A stretch of 64,000 bases of DNA, taken from positions 36,611-100,610 of the forward strand of contig CALBSE010000026.1 of the NCBI GenBank assembly GCA_937927725.1. Reading direction: 5' to 3'. Numbering within the stretch: position 1 is the first letter of the stretch; the number at the start of each line of letters is the position of its first letter. The notes below the pieces were generated by a model that saw only the letters and a program-made list of their open reading frames with translations, had not been told where the DNA came from and made no database searches. The DNA comes from an uncultured Actinomycetes bacterium (GTDB lineage Bacteria > Actinomycetota > Acidimicrobiia > Acidimicrobiales > Acidimicrobilacustridaceae). The translations under genes were made by a program, and so were the position numbers. Positions 24,408-32,990 of this stretch are shown here, in pieces.

Positions 24408-26801
24408 ATGAAGCTTCATCGCCGTCCAAAGGCAACTGTCGATCCCAACCGTCCGGTTCCGACACCCCCCACGGGAAAGCAACTCGGTGGACTCGGTCGC
24501 ATTGGTCGGTTTGTTTCGAAGCACCACCGCTGGGTGGCGTTGCTGTGGCTCGTGATCATCGTCGCGGCCGGCTATCTCAACGTTGTGTTCGCCGGGAAGA
24601 CCTCCGACAGTTTCAGTGTGCCTGGCACAAATTCGCAGGCCGCATACGACCTTCTCAATGAGAAGTTCCCATCACAAAATGCCGCCACTGCCAATCTCGT
24701 GTTCTGGGTCCCTCAGGGCCAAGTACTGACGTCTCCGCAGAACGCAGCTGCGGTCGCCAGTGTCGTAACGGCCGTGCAAGGCGTCAATGGCGTTGCGCCA
24801 AACGGAGTCTTTGATCCGATCCTTGCCGGCGCGAAAGCAGTGAATCTTGGACTCGGAAACATCCCGACATTTCTTTCACCCAATAGCCAAATCGCGTACA
24901 CAAGCGTCACGTTCTCCGACACCCTCATTGCGTTGATGAATCAGTTCCCACCCAACGGCGAGAAAGTTGCGACGACATACCCCAATCCGTACAACGAGTT
25001 GGAGAGCGCCATCAACAGCGTCAACGCTGGCGATGTTCAGGTGAAGATTGGCGGCACCATCGCGGACACATGGAACCAGCCGGTTTCCTGGTGGGGTTCG
25101 CATGCTGACGAAGTTGGTCTTGGTCTCGGTGCAATTCTTCTTCTCGTTGCCTTCGGTTCCATCTTCGGCATGGCGATCCCAATTTCGACGGCACTCTTTG
25201 GTGCGGTGACTGCAGGTGGCCTCGTCCTCCTACTCGCTGATTTCGTCACAGTCTCGTCGGCTGCACCCAAAGTCACGTTGATGATCGCTATCGGCGTTGG
25301 ACTTGATTATTCGCTTCTCATCGTTACTCGCTACCGCCAGTTCCTAAAGGACGGCTACCAAGTCAACGACGCCGTCGGAATGGCACTCGCTACCGCAGGT
25401 AAGGCGGCGATGTTCGCCGGAATCACCGTGGCTATTGCCCTCCTCGGCCTGTTACTCGTACCCATTCCGCTTGTACGCACACTCGGCGTCGCCGCGGCAA
25501 TCGGCGTAGGCGTGATGATCCTCGCAGCCCTAACATTGCTACCTGCATTGTTCGGCTTGGCCGGTCACAAGATCGACAGTTTCCGATTCCCCTTCGCATT
25601 TAAAGACACCAGTGCCAATCCTGAATCAAGTTTCTGGGGAAAGTTCGCAACACATATGTCGAAGCGACCATGGACGATGCTCGTCGTCGGAACCGTCGTT
25701 TTGCTGATCTGCGCTCTCCCCTTCCTCAGCATCGACTTCGGGATGCCCGACGATTCCTCGATGCCCACAAACCTTTCGCAACAGCAGGCATTCGTGTTGA
25801 TGAACGAAGGTTTCGGCCAAGGCGTCAATGCGCCGCTCATCGTTGTTGCGTCAGTTCCGGGCGCAACCGCAGCGACGCTTTCCACAACGCTGCAACCGCT
25901 CACCACCGAACTCGGCGTTGGCAAGCCCTCAGGAACTGTCCCCGGCGTTCAGTATGCGGTTGGCCCAATTCCTAATGCAGCTGGCGATGCCGCTATTTAC
26001 CAAATCATTCCATCGAGCGGCCCGAACTCGAATCAAACCCAAACGCTGGTGTCCAATCTCCGAAAAGGGATCAAAGAACAGACCGCCGGCACCAACATTG
26101 AGGCCTACGTTGGCGGTACGACCGCAACGCTGATTGACCTCACCGCACTTGTCGTCAAGTACCTGCCTTACGTCGTCGGTGCTGTCGTACTCGGCGCCTT
26201 CATCTTGTTGGTCATGGTCTTCCGTTCGATCCTTGTGCCGCTCAAGGCCGCCCTCATGAATCTCATCTCGATTGCCGCCGCTTACGGCATTGTGGTTGCG
26301 GTGTTCCAGTGGGGATGGGCGAAGAGCTTGGTGGGCCTACACACAACTATTCCCATCGTGTCGTTTGTGCCACTCATCATGTTCGTGATCCTTTTCGGAC
26401 TCTCGATGGATTACGAGGTCTTCCTCATGTCTCGTATCCGCGAGGAATGGGACACCTACCACGAGCCTCGTAAATCAGTTGTGCTTGGTGTGGCCAATAC
26501 CGCACGAGTCATCACCACCGCAGCTCTCATCATGATCGCTGTGTTCTTCTCGTTCGTCACGATTCAGAACCCCACTGTTCAAGTGCTCGGCTTCGGTATG
26601 GCCGTTGCAGTACTTCTTGACTCGACCATCGTTCGCATGGTGTTGGTCCCCGCCATCATGGAACTGTTCGGCAAAGCCGCCTGGTGGTTCCCCAAGTGGC
26701 TTGAATGGCTACCGAAGCTCAATATCGAAGGGTCGCCCGAACTCCTCAATGCCGAGAAGGCCAACGAAGCAGCAATGGCGTCGGCAAAGACCGCTGAATA
26801 A
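24408..26801 (+). CDS. MMPL-family RND transporter
   Basis: The 797-residue MmpL/YdfJ-type RND permease exports lipids or hydrophobic compounds using the proton gradient. There are two MMPL halves, each with one TM, a large extracytoplasmic loop and five more TMs. Typical runs: GVGLDYSLLIVTRYRQFL in the first half and FGLSMDYEVFLMSRIREEW in the second; the Asp-Tyr pair of each (GLDYSL, SMDYEV) is the proton-relay site. It begins with a basic cytoplasmic N-terminus (MKLHRRPKATVDPNRP). Upstream is an LppX-like lipoprotein. A 13-bp terminator hairpin follows. Confidence 0.92.
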   Translation: MKLHRRPKATVDPNRPVPTPPTGKQLGGLGRIGRFVSKHHRWVALLWLVIIVAAGYLNVVFAGKTSDSFSVPGTNSQAAYDLLNEKFPSQNAATANLVFWVPQGQVLTSPQNAAAVASVVTAVQGVNGVAPNGVFDPILAGAKAVNLGLGNIPTFLSPNSQIAYTSVTFSDTLIALMNQFPPNGEKVATTYPNPYNELESAINSVNAGDVQVKIGGTIADTWNQPVSWWGSHADEVGLGLGAILLLVAFGSIFGMAIPISTALFGAVTAGGLVLLLADFVTVSSAAPKVTLMIAIGVGLDYSLLIVTRYRQFLKDGYQVNDAVGMALATAGKAAMFAGITVAIALLGLLLVPIPLVRTLGVAAAIGVGVMILAALTLLPALFGLAGHKIDSFRFPFAFKDTSANPESSFWGKFATHMSKRPWTMLVVGTVVLLICALPFLSIDFGMPDDSSMPTNLSQQQAFVLMNEGFGQGVNAPLIVVASVPGATAATLSTTLQPLTTELGVGKPSGTVPGVQYAVGPIPNAAGDAAIYQIIPSSGPNSNQTQTLVSNLRKGIKEQTAGTNIEAYVGGTTATLIDLTALVVKYLPYVVGAVVLGAFILLVMVFRSILVPLKAALMNLISIAAAYGIVVAVFQWGWAKSLVGLHTTIPIVSFVPLIMFVILFGLSMDYEVFLMSRIREEWDTYHEPRKSVVLGVANTARVITTAALIMIAVFFSFVTIQNPTVQVLGFGMAVAVLLDSTIVRMVLVPAIMELFGKAAWWFPKWLEWLPKLNIEGSPELLNAEKANEAAMASAKTAE

Positions 26802-26826
26802 ACGACCGAAATCACGCAATACGCGA

Positions 26827-26856
26827 AATGGCCCACCGCATAGGCGGTGGGCCATT
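26827..26856. terminator. Bidirectional terminator between MMPL and ADH genes
   Basis: A 13-bp perfect stem (26827-26839 with 26844-26856), ATAG loop, lying between the convergent stops of the MMPL transporter and the alcohol dehydrogenase. GTCGTTTTCG follows on the plus strand and CGCGTATTGCG on the minus. Confidence 0.85.
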
Positions 26857-26883
26857 GTCGTTTTCGAAATCAGTTGCTGAAAA

Positions 26884-27999
26884 TCAGTGAATGATCACGC
26901 CACGGATGTTCTTGCCATCACGCATGTCCTGGTAACCCTCGTTGATCTGATCGAGCGTGTAGGTGCGCGTGATCATTCCGTCGAGGTCGAGCTGACCCTT
27001 GCGATAGAGCTCAGCAAGACGAGGGATGTCAGCACGAGGATTCGCAGAGCCGAACAACGATCCGACGACCTGCTTCTCACTCAACGTGAGATCAATCATT
27101 GGAATGTTGTTACTGGCTTCCATCCAAGGGTGGATATTCGTGACAACAACGCGACCGCGCTTCGAGGTGAGCGCCATGATCGACGCCATCATGTCGCCAC
27201 TTCCAACGCCCATCGTGCAGATGACCTTGTTACAACCACGGCCCCATGTCTCGGCCATGATCAATTCAAGCGCTTCTTCAACCGAGGCCGACGTATGCGT
27301 CGCACCAAACTTCTGCGCCGACTCACGCTTGAACTCCACCGGGTCAATCGCAAAAATTCGCTCCGCGCCCGCAAGCTTTGCGCCTTGGACTGCTGCAGAA
27401 CCAAGTCCACCGACACCAATAACAGCGACGTTGTCACCGGGCTTCACTTCAGCGGCATAGACCGACGAACCCCAGCCAGTCGTGGCCCCACAGCCAAGAA
27501 GCACAACCTTGTCAAGGGGAAGGTCAGGGAGCACCTTCACTGCGGACCATTCGTGCACAACCGAATGTGTTGCGAAGGTTCCGAGTCCCGCCATAATGAG
27601 CGCGTCTTGGCCCTTCACATGAATGCGAGATGTTCCGTCAAGCATGCGGCCGGTCATGACCTGTGAACCGTTATCGCAAAGGTTGGAATGACCATCGGCA
27701 CATGACGGACATTGTCCGCATACTGCAACGAATGAGTACACGATGTGGTCACCAGGAACGATGCCGCGGACATCAGGGCCGACGGCTTCGACAATGCCAG
27801 CGCCTTCGTGCCCGGCGATCCAGGGATAACCACCGTGGGGCATGTCGCCGGTGATGAAGTGCTCATCGGAGTGGCACAAGCCCGATGCGACATTGCGCAC
27901 GAGCATTTCCGCGCCCTTGGGCTCATCAATCTCGATGTCTTCGACTGACCATGCGGTGTCATCCGGACCCCACAACATTGCTGCTCTGCCCTTACTCAC
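26884..27999 (-). CDS. Zinc-dependent NDMA-type alcohol dehydrogenase
   Basis: A 371-residue class III-like medium-chain dehydrogenase. Catalytic zinc ligands are in ASGLCHSDEH (Cys) and GHEGAGIVE (His-Glu); structural zinc Cys are in CGQCPSCADGHSNLC; the NAD motif is GVGGLGSAAVQG. Overall wording matches the actinobacterial NDMA-dependent alcohol dehydrogenases (nicotinoprotein group, TIGR03989-like), which hold NAD tightly and pass electrons to an external acceptor. GTG start with GGGGGA upstream. It likely oxidises short-chain alcohols. The gene stands alone. Confidence 0.88.
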   Translation of the reverse strand: MSKGRAAMLWGPDDTAWSVEDIEIDEPKGAEMLVRNVASGLCHSDEHFITGDMPHGGYPWIAGHEGAGIVEAVGPDVRGIVPGDHIVYSFVAVCGQCPSCADGHSNLCDNGSQVMTGRMLDGTSRIHVKGQDALIMAGLGTFATHSVVHEWSAVKVLPDLPLDKVVLLGCGATTGWGSSVYAAEVKPGDNVAVIGVGGLGSAAVQGAKLAGAERIFAIDPVEFKRESAQKFGATHTSASVEEALELIMAETWGRGCNKVICTMGVGSGDMMASIMALTSKRGRVVVTNIHPWMEASNNIPMIDLTLSEKQVVGSLFGSANPRADIPRLAELYRKGQLDLDGMITRTYTLDQINEGYQDMRDGKNIRGVIIH

Positions 28000-28069
28000 A
28001 ATTCCCCCTACGGCGATTTGATTGCGAACGAATACTTCCGGAAACTCTACGCGAAGACTCCCGAGTGAT

Positions 28070-29395
28070 TCAGTTGCCGATTACCTGCGTGAATGACAGC
28101 TGATCAAATGCTCCCGGATGGTCAATTGCAACCGCTATCGAGAGAACCAGAATTCCATTCAAAATATCGACACTCGTCATGGTCGTGCCGAGGCCGCAAG
28201 AAACAGTGAATGCATCAGCTGCGGTCGGCCCCTGAAGGCCGCCTGAGGCGAAAAGTGCGGTGAGATAACCAGAAGCTGCCTGGGTCACCGATTGCCAGGT
28301 AGTGGCGTCGTTGGCGGCGAATACATACGGCTGGAGCCCAGCGATGATCGTCTGTTGAATGGTGTTGAGAGTGAGTTCGTTTTGAAGAAGATCGTCGGGG
28401 CCGCTGAGCATCCGATCCGAAACGACGACGGTTCCGCGACCGGGCATGTAGGAAAGCGGAACAAGTCCGGAAGCCTGGAGCAGGGCGTCTTGTGAATTCG
28501 ACGTCGCAAATTGCGGTTGAACGCCTGCGATTGTGTTTCCGAATCCGGTTGCCGGTGTCCAGACGCCATCACTTTGTGCGGTTGCGGCAATGAGCCCCGC
28601 CATGAACGGTGACGTTGGAAGCAGCTCCCCTCCGGCTGCCACGACGCCAGAGGCAAAGAGGAAGATCGAGTTCGCATCGGGGCCGCTCGCCGCATGCAAA
28701 TCAGAGCCGAGTGCGGTCAGTGAGCCAAACGCCGTCGGCGACGCCTGCGCTGCAGCCACTACAGATTGTGGAGGATCAACGAGCGCAATCGCATGAATCG
28801 GCAACGCTGCTCGCCCCATCGCAACCGCCACCCCAAGCCACTCTGAAGCCGGAAGCGCATTCATGTCCGCCGACACAAGAAGATCAACCGCCTCCGGAAT
28901 GGGAGCAGAGAATGCTGACGTGATCGACCCCGCCGATGTGTCGGCCGATCCCGCAATGAATGCGTGCTGTCCACCATTTCCGAAGAACTGCTGCACTGCG
29001 TTACGAAGTGATGTCGACGAGGAGCTCACGCGAGTCGTGAATTCCTCAAAGGAAGAAACGCCGATCGGCGGTCCACCCACCGCTGGCCCAACACCAACAA
29101 TCAAAGGAACTCCGACAGCAACCTGCACCATTTGATTTCCGAACCCAGCGATTTCAGAGACATAGACGCCTGGAGTTGATCGGTTCAGGTAGGTCGACGT
29201 CTCCGAGCGAATCGTGGTTGTCGTCGAAGACGTCAATTCCGTCGTTGATGTTGTGGACGCTGTCGACTTGAGGCTCGACGTCGTCGAGGTTTCATTTGCC
29301 GCTGATGAAGCGGTCACCGATGACAGCAGTAGGCCCGCGGTAAGGGCCGTAGCCAAGGAGACCGTCACTGATGCGCGAAAGCGCTTGGTACTCAT
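28070..29395 (-). CDS. Sec-exported contractile-tail-sheath-like protein
   Basis: The 441-residue protein begins with a Sec signal peptide (1-33, cleavage near SSA-ANE) and an S/T-rich linker (34-70). From residue 73 it follows the contractile sheath layout: STPGVYVSEI (N-arm), FFGNGGQHAFIAG, SPFMAGLIAATAQSDGVW (family: AGvyArtD..GvwkaPA), MPGRGTVVV (317-325), VFAANDATTWQSV, LQGPTAADAFTVSC, GTTMTSVDILNG and a closing beta strand LSFTQVIG. These match Phage_sheath N- and C-terminal domains. Sheath proteins normally lack signals and are cytoplasmic. The ATG overlaps the upstream lipoprotein stop (ATGA). No tube, baseplate, spike or ATPase gene is in the window. Homology strong; function unknown. 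Confidence 0.82.
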   Translation of the reverse strand: MSTKRFRASVTVSLATALTAGLLLSSVTASSAANETSTTSSLKSTASTTSTTELTSSTTTTIRSETSTYLNRSTPGVYVSEIAGFGNQMVQVAVGVPLIVGVGPAVGGPPIGVSSFEEFTTRVSSSSTSLRNAVQQFFGNGGQHAFIAGSADTSAGSITSAFSAPIPEAVDLLVSADMNALPASEWLGVAVAMGRAALPIHAIALVDPPQSVVAAAQASPTAFGSLTALGSDLHAASGPDANSIFLFASGVVAAGGELLPTSPFMAGLIAATAQSDGVWTPATGFGNTIAGVQPQFATSNSQDALLQASGLVPLSYMPGRGTVVVSDRMLSGPDDLLQNELTLNTIQQTIIAGLQPYVFAANDATTWQSVTQAASGYLTALFASGGLQGPTAADAFTVSCGLGTTMTSVDILNGILVLSIAVAIDHPGAFDQLSFTQVIGN

Positions 29396-29865
29396 GAATG
29401 AGCCGCCACGGATGTTGCGAGGTCGCGATGAACCGTTGGCGATACAGACGCCCCCAACAACTGCTGTACCTGCACGAGTCGGCCATTCACGATCATCACC
29501 ACGGTTCCGAAATCTCCAAACTCAACGGCTTTGGATGCACCAGAAATGGTGACTGGAGTCGCAGCACCAAACGATGCGGGCACATCCGCGACACGAGACT
29601 CGAAGTCCGAAGCCGAGTGTGCGGAACCAACGAGCACTGCCACTTCACCGGGACGCCCCTCGGCTCGCCAAACACAAAGTGAATCGCTTGAGGAATCTTT
29701 CGCCACGCCTTGACCCACATGCACGCCTGTGAGTGACGTGATTTCGCCAGAAGACATCACCGAACAGGCCGAGAGTGTTTTCGATGACGCGTTCGATGAA
29801 CTACACGCTCCAAGGAACAGGAGCGCTCCGCACGCAGTGAGAAGTGAAAAACGTTGAAAAGACAC
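29392..29865 (-). CDS. Small DUF3558-like lipoprotein, coupled to sheath-like gene
   Basis: A 157-residue lipoprotein: lipobox LFLGAC (Cys at about 21), then SACSVMSSGEITSLTG and a later Cys (SLCVWRAEG), the two-Cys layout seen in DUF3558-type actinobacterial lipoproteins. The rest alternates strand/helix as a small alpha/beta domain. The GTG start (29863-29865) lies within the 3' arm of a strong hairpin and has no visible ribosome site. Its stop overlaps the ATG of the sheath-like gene by 4 bases, so the two exported proteins are made together. A surface anchor or chaperone for the sheath-like protein is an inference only. Confidence 0.65.
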   Translation of the reverse strand: MSFQRFSLLTACGALLFLGACSSSNASSKTLSACSVMSSGEITSLTGVHVGQGVAKDSSSDSLCVWRAEGRPGEVAVLVGSAHSASDFESRVADVPASFGAATPVTISGASKAVEFGDFGTVVMIVNGRLVQVQQLLGASVSPTVHRDLATSVAAHS

Positions 29866-29895
29866 GGCGGCACGCTAACACCGTGCCGCCGTGTC
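29861..29895. terminator. 14-bp hairpin between amidohydrolase and lipoprotein
   Basis: A perfect 14-bp stem (29861-29874 with 29882-29895), 7-base loop, immediately after the amidohydrolase stop. On the minus strand it is followed by TTTTCAACGTTTTTC, giving a convincing terminator, yet the lipoprotein GTG codon lies inside it. Confidence 0.8.
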
Positions 29896-29902
29896 GTTAC
29901 GT

Positions 29903-31087
29903 TCAGGCAGGACGACGAACCGTAAGTGACTTGCAGTTGTCGTACATGATCAGTTGCTGTTCATCAGAACTGAAACCAGCTTCGGTCAGATCGGTGATGA
30001 ACGTGAACGGATCAGCCATGCCCTCGGTGTGTGGCCAGTCGGAACCCATCATCAGGCGATCGGCGCCGAGCGTGTCGCGAAGAAGATCGAGATCGTCTTC
30101 GTAAAATGGCGAGACCCATACGTTCTGCTTGAACTGTTCAACCGGATTGTTCGTAAACATCGACGGAGTCTGTCCGTAAATCTTGCTGAGGCGCTTGAGG
30201 AGGGGACGCACCCAGTTCGCTCCGGTTTCAACCGTGGCGAAACGAATGTTCGGGAAACGATCCATGAGTCCGTGGAGAATGAGTGCGGCAAATGTGTCGG
30301 CAACTGCGTCGTGCGAAAGAGCCTGACGAAGCGGTTCAAACTTATGCGCTTCCATTTCCGATTTCTCACCCCACATGGTGATGAGGTCGTAGTACGCGTT
30401 TGCGCCTCCGTGATACACGATCGTGACACCAGATTCCTGAACTCGCGCCCAGAACGGATCAAAGCGCGGATCAGCTGGCGACTTCAATCCTTCGTCGGTT
30501 CGCACTGGTCCGGTTCCGACAAGGACGACGCGTGCGTCGCGATCAAGGGCCCATTCGAGCTCGGCGACAGCGTTATCGACGTCGGACAGCACGATGTACG
30601 GGGTTGAGAAGATTCGGTCTTCGTATGCGAATCCCCAATCCTCGTCGAGCCAGCGATTGAAGGCGCGAAATGCTGCCTGCGAAGCAGGAAGGTCGTCCCC
30701 GAGCGCTTGTTCCATTCCCACCGCAAGTGTTGGGAAGAACAAGGCGCCTTCGATGTTGAGACTGTCCATTGTCTTCAAACGGATTTCACGATCGCGGTAA
30801 GCCGGATCGCAAGGTAGAAGTTCGCCAAAGAGATCCTTGACGCTGTCACCCTTCGGGTTGCGGCCACGGAAGTACTGCTCGAGGCTTCCCGGCGCCGACA
30901 GCATGTCGAACGTCGGATTCGGGATAAACCGGTTGATCTTGCCGCCAACAAGCAACATCTGGCGACCATTCACTTCGGCCCACTGCATACAGCGGTGCTT
31001 GAACTCCGGTTCGATGTAACGAGTGAACGCGTCCAGCGGTTCGTAATAGTGATTGTCGGCGTCGAACACCGTGGTGATCTCGGTCAT
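29903..31087 (-). CDS. Amidohydrolase-2 family metal hydrolase
   Basis: A 394-residue TIM-barrel hydrolase of the Amidohydro_2 family, related to decarboxylases such as ACMSD. The first metal motif is DADNHYYEP in place of HxH, with further ligand positions in VYHGGAN (His) and MMGSDWPHTEG (Asp). ATG 31087 follows AGGGGGA. It is oriented away from the phosphotransferase gene at 31178. Members of this group commonly occur with SDR and FMO genes in actinobacterial degradation clusters. The substrate cannot be predicted. A second, more distant member is at 34.5 kb. Confidence 0.85.
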   Translation of the reverse strand: MTEITTVFDADNHYYEPLDAFTRYIEPEFKHRCMQWAEVNGRQMLLVGGKINRFIPNPTFDMLSAPGSLEQYFRGRNPKGDSVKDLFGELLPCDPAYRDREIRLKTMDSLNIEGALFFPTLAVGMEQALGDDLPASQAAFRAFNRWLDEDWGFAYEDRIFSTPYIVLSDVDNAVAELEWALDRDARVVLVGTGPVRTDEGLKSPADPRFDPFWARVQESGVTIVYHGGANAYYDLITMWGEKSEMEAHKFEPLRQALSHDAVADTFAALILHGLMDRFPNIRFATVETGANWVRPLLKRLSKIYGQTPSMFTNNPVEQFKQNVWVSPFYEDDLDLLRDTLGADRLMMGSDWPHTEGMADPFTFITDLTEAGFSSDEQQLIMYDNCKSLTVRRPA

Positions 31088-31177
31088 TGTTCCCCCTCAG
31101 TGGATCTTCCCCGATTCCCCCGGGGCCATTCGCCTACGGTAGCCAATCTCCACCCACTCTCACATCTGAGGTGAGCC

Positions 31178-32248
31178 GTGACTGTGCCTACCAATCTCCC
31201 CACTGCGCCCCCGACCGATGACGTTGCCGAAATCGACGCGGCGTGGCTCAGCGCTGCCCTCGGATCAGAGGTCACAAGCGTCACCGCACTTCGAGTCGGA
31301 ACCGGGCAAATGGGCCAGTCGTGGCGTCTCGCTGTCGAGTGGGCCGACCCGGCGAATGGGCTCCCGAAGTCGTTCGTGGCGAAGATGGCCGGTGGCGATC
31401 CAGAGACTCGCACCTTGATTGCTGACGGCTATCGCGGTGAATACCTCTGGTACACCGCTATTGGATCCACGGTCGACATTCGAATCCCGAAGTGTTGGTA
31501 CGCCACGATCACCGACGACTCCGTGTCGTTTGTACTCCTGCTCGACGACCTTGCTCCCGCAGAACCAGGCGCACAGATTCCCGGCGTCAATGTTCCCGAA
31601 GCTCATGTTTCATTGCGCGAGATGGCGGGGCTTCACGGACCACGTTGGGGCGATGCCTCGTTACTTGAGCTGCCAGGACTTCGCCCACCATCAGAAGAAG
31701 GCGCTGGATTCCACGCGCAGATTTTTGCCGGCGCGGTTCCCCAGTTCGTCGCCCAGTTCGGCGAATGGATGTCGGCCGATGACATCGAAACACTCGATGA
31801 CCTCTCAACGTGGATCGGCGACTGGCTGCTGTCACGGGTCACCGACCTCACGCTGATTCACGGAGATTTTCGTCCTGACAATCTGATGATTGCGCCAAGC
31901 GGTTCGCCAATCACCACACTCGATTGGCAAACGATCGGACTCGGTTTCGCCGGTCGGGATCTCGGCTACTTCCTCGGCCTCGGCCTCGACACTGAACTAC
32001 GTCGAGCTAACGAACGAGAACTCGTCGCGACCTACCACGAAGCGCTCACCAAACACGGTGTGGACATCAGCCTCGAACAATGCTTCGACGACTATCGCCT
32101 CGGAACTCCACAAGGTCCACTTGTGACGGTCTTGGGTGCGGTGTACGCGACAGCAACACCTTCCGATGCGTCCAACGCAATGTTCTCGTCAATGATTACG
32201 CGCTCGTGTACAGCGATACGCGATCTTGATCCACACTCGCTGCTCTAA
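31178..32248 (+). CDS. Phosphotransferase, aminoglycoside/choline-kinase-like
   Basis: The 356-residue APH-fold kinase has the Brenner motif LIHGDFRPDNLM (catalytic Asp and Asn) and the metal-binding TTLDWQTIGLGFAGRDLGYFLG. The N-lobe has the ATP-binding FVAKMAGGD with Lys. It belongs to the broad APH/ecdysteroid-kinase-like group often found next to acyl-CoA dehydrogenases in actinobacteria. The substrate is unknown and antibiotic resistance should not be assumed. GTG start with GAGGTGA ahead. Divergent from the amidohydrolase and convergent with the TetR gene. Confidence 0.82.
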   Translation: MTVPTNLPTAPPTDDVAEIDAAWLSAALGSEVTSVTALRVGTGQMGQSWRLAVEWADPANGLPKSFVAKMAGGDPETRTLIADGYRGEYLWYTAIGSTVDIRIPKCWYATITDDSVSFVLLLDDLAPAEPGAQIPGVNVPEAHVSLREMAGLHGPRWGDASLLELPGLRPPSEEGAGFHAQIFAGAVPQFVAQFGEWMSADDIETLDDLSTWIGDWLLSRVTDLTLIHGDFRPDNLMIAPSGSPITTLDWQTIGLGFAGRDLGYFLGLGLDTELRRANERELVATYHEALTKHGVDISLEQCFDDYRLGTPQGPLVTVLGAVYATATPSDASNAMFSSMITRSCTAIRDLDPHSLL

Positions 32249-32263
32249 CGAGTAAGCAACCGA

Positions 32264-32881
32264 CTACCAGCCGAGTTCTTTTGCAGCCTTCGATGCGAGT
32301 TGAAGTTCCGCAAACGTCAACGCTTCAACATCACCAGCTTCGGCCTTGGTGACCCCAAGAGCCTCGACATACGAACCATTGGCCCAGATCAAGGCCGTGA
32401 GTTTGATCGCTTGGGCAGTCGCCATGCGCTCGCTCATCCCGATCGCCACGAGATTGTCGACCACGAGCTGGATCTGCATACGCGTTGACTCGGCAAACCG
32501 CTTCTGCGGAACTCCGCAAATGATGAGGTACTGAACGATCTTGCCGCGCTTTGAGAAATATGGACGCGCGAGTTCGACGAGCGAATTGTCGAGCGGCGCT
32601 GAGGATTCTTTCGCGCCCGCACGGCGTTGCTGCTCTGACGTAACAACATCAACGATTTTCTGTGACAGGTCGTCAGCGACTGCAGCGAATAGGTCGAGGC
32701 GAGTTCCGAAATAGCGGTGGACATAGCCGTGATTCAGCCCGATCTTGTCGGCGATTTCCTGCATCGTGATATCGGGCAGCGGCTTTTTGTCCATTGCCTT
32801 GCTCGCTGCATCGATGAACATGCGAGTTGCTTCTGCACGGCTATAGCGCTTGGGTTTCTCGCTCACGTTTTTCTTCGCCAT
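32264..32881 (-). CDS. TetR-family transcriptional regulator
   Basis: A 205-residue regulator. The HTH lies at about residues 38-62 (ITMQEIADKIGLNHGYVHRYFGTR), preceded by a basic N-terminus (MAKKNVSEKPKRYSRAEATR). The ligand-binding domain is all-helical and not recognisable for a ligand. Upstream, a 7-bp inverted repeat (CGTTCAG-N13-CTGAACG, 32910-32936) may be its operator. The SDR gene at 32991-33911 is just upstream in the same direction and a plausible target. Confidence 0.88.
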   Translation of the reverse strand: MAKKNVSEKPKRYSRAEATRMFIDAASKAMDKKPLPDITMQEIADKIGLNHGYVHRYFGTRLDLFAAVADDLSQKIVDVVTSEQQRRAGAKESSAPLDNSLVELARPYFSKRGKIVQYLIICGVPQKRFAESTRMQIQLVVDNLVAIGMSERMATAQAIKLTALIWANGSYVEALGVTKAEAGDVEALTFAELQLASKAAKELGW

Positions 32882-32909
32882 GTCTCAAGGCTACCGAGAT
32901 TTCACCAGT

Positions 32910-32936
32910 CGTTCAGATAGTCGACAGCGCTGAACG
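32910..32936. promoter_or_regulatory. Inverted repeat, possible TetR operator
   Basis: CGTTCAG (32910-32916) and CTGAACG (32930-32936) flank 13 bases, 29 bases before the TetR start. The size fits a TetR dimer site, but a 7-bp arm could be chance. Confidence 0.35.
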
Positions 32937-32968
32937 GAAGAAGGGCGACCCGAGGGCCGCCCTTCTTC
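32937..32968. terminator. Terminator after the 33-kb SDR gene
   Basis: An 11-bp stem (32937-32947 with 32958-32968) and 10-base loop, 23 bases past the SDR stop and ahead of the TetR gene on the same strand. GC core GGGCG with A/T-rich arms. Confidence 0.75.
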
Positions 32969-32990
32969 AGATTTGATGCGACTGATGAAA

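Noticed and set aside
28070..29395. A remnant prophage or a full contractile injection system around the sheath-like gene
   Set aside because: No other tail, capsid, integrase or injection-system gene lies in the flanking sequence; base composition and codon use look like the neighbours, and the protein has a signal peptide.
31178..32248. Aminoglycoside resistance kinase
   Set aside because: Only the general APH fold motifs are present; the family is mostly of other or unknown substrates.
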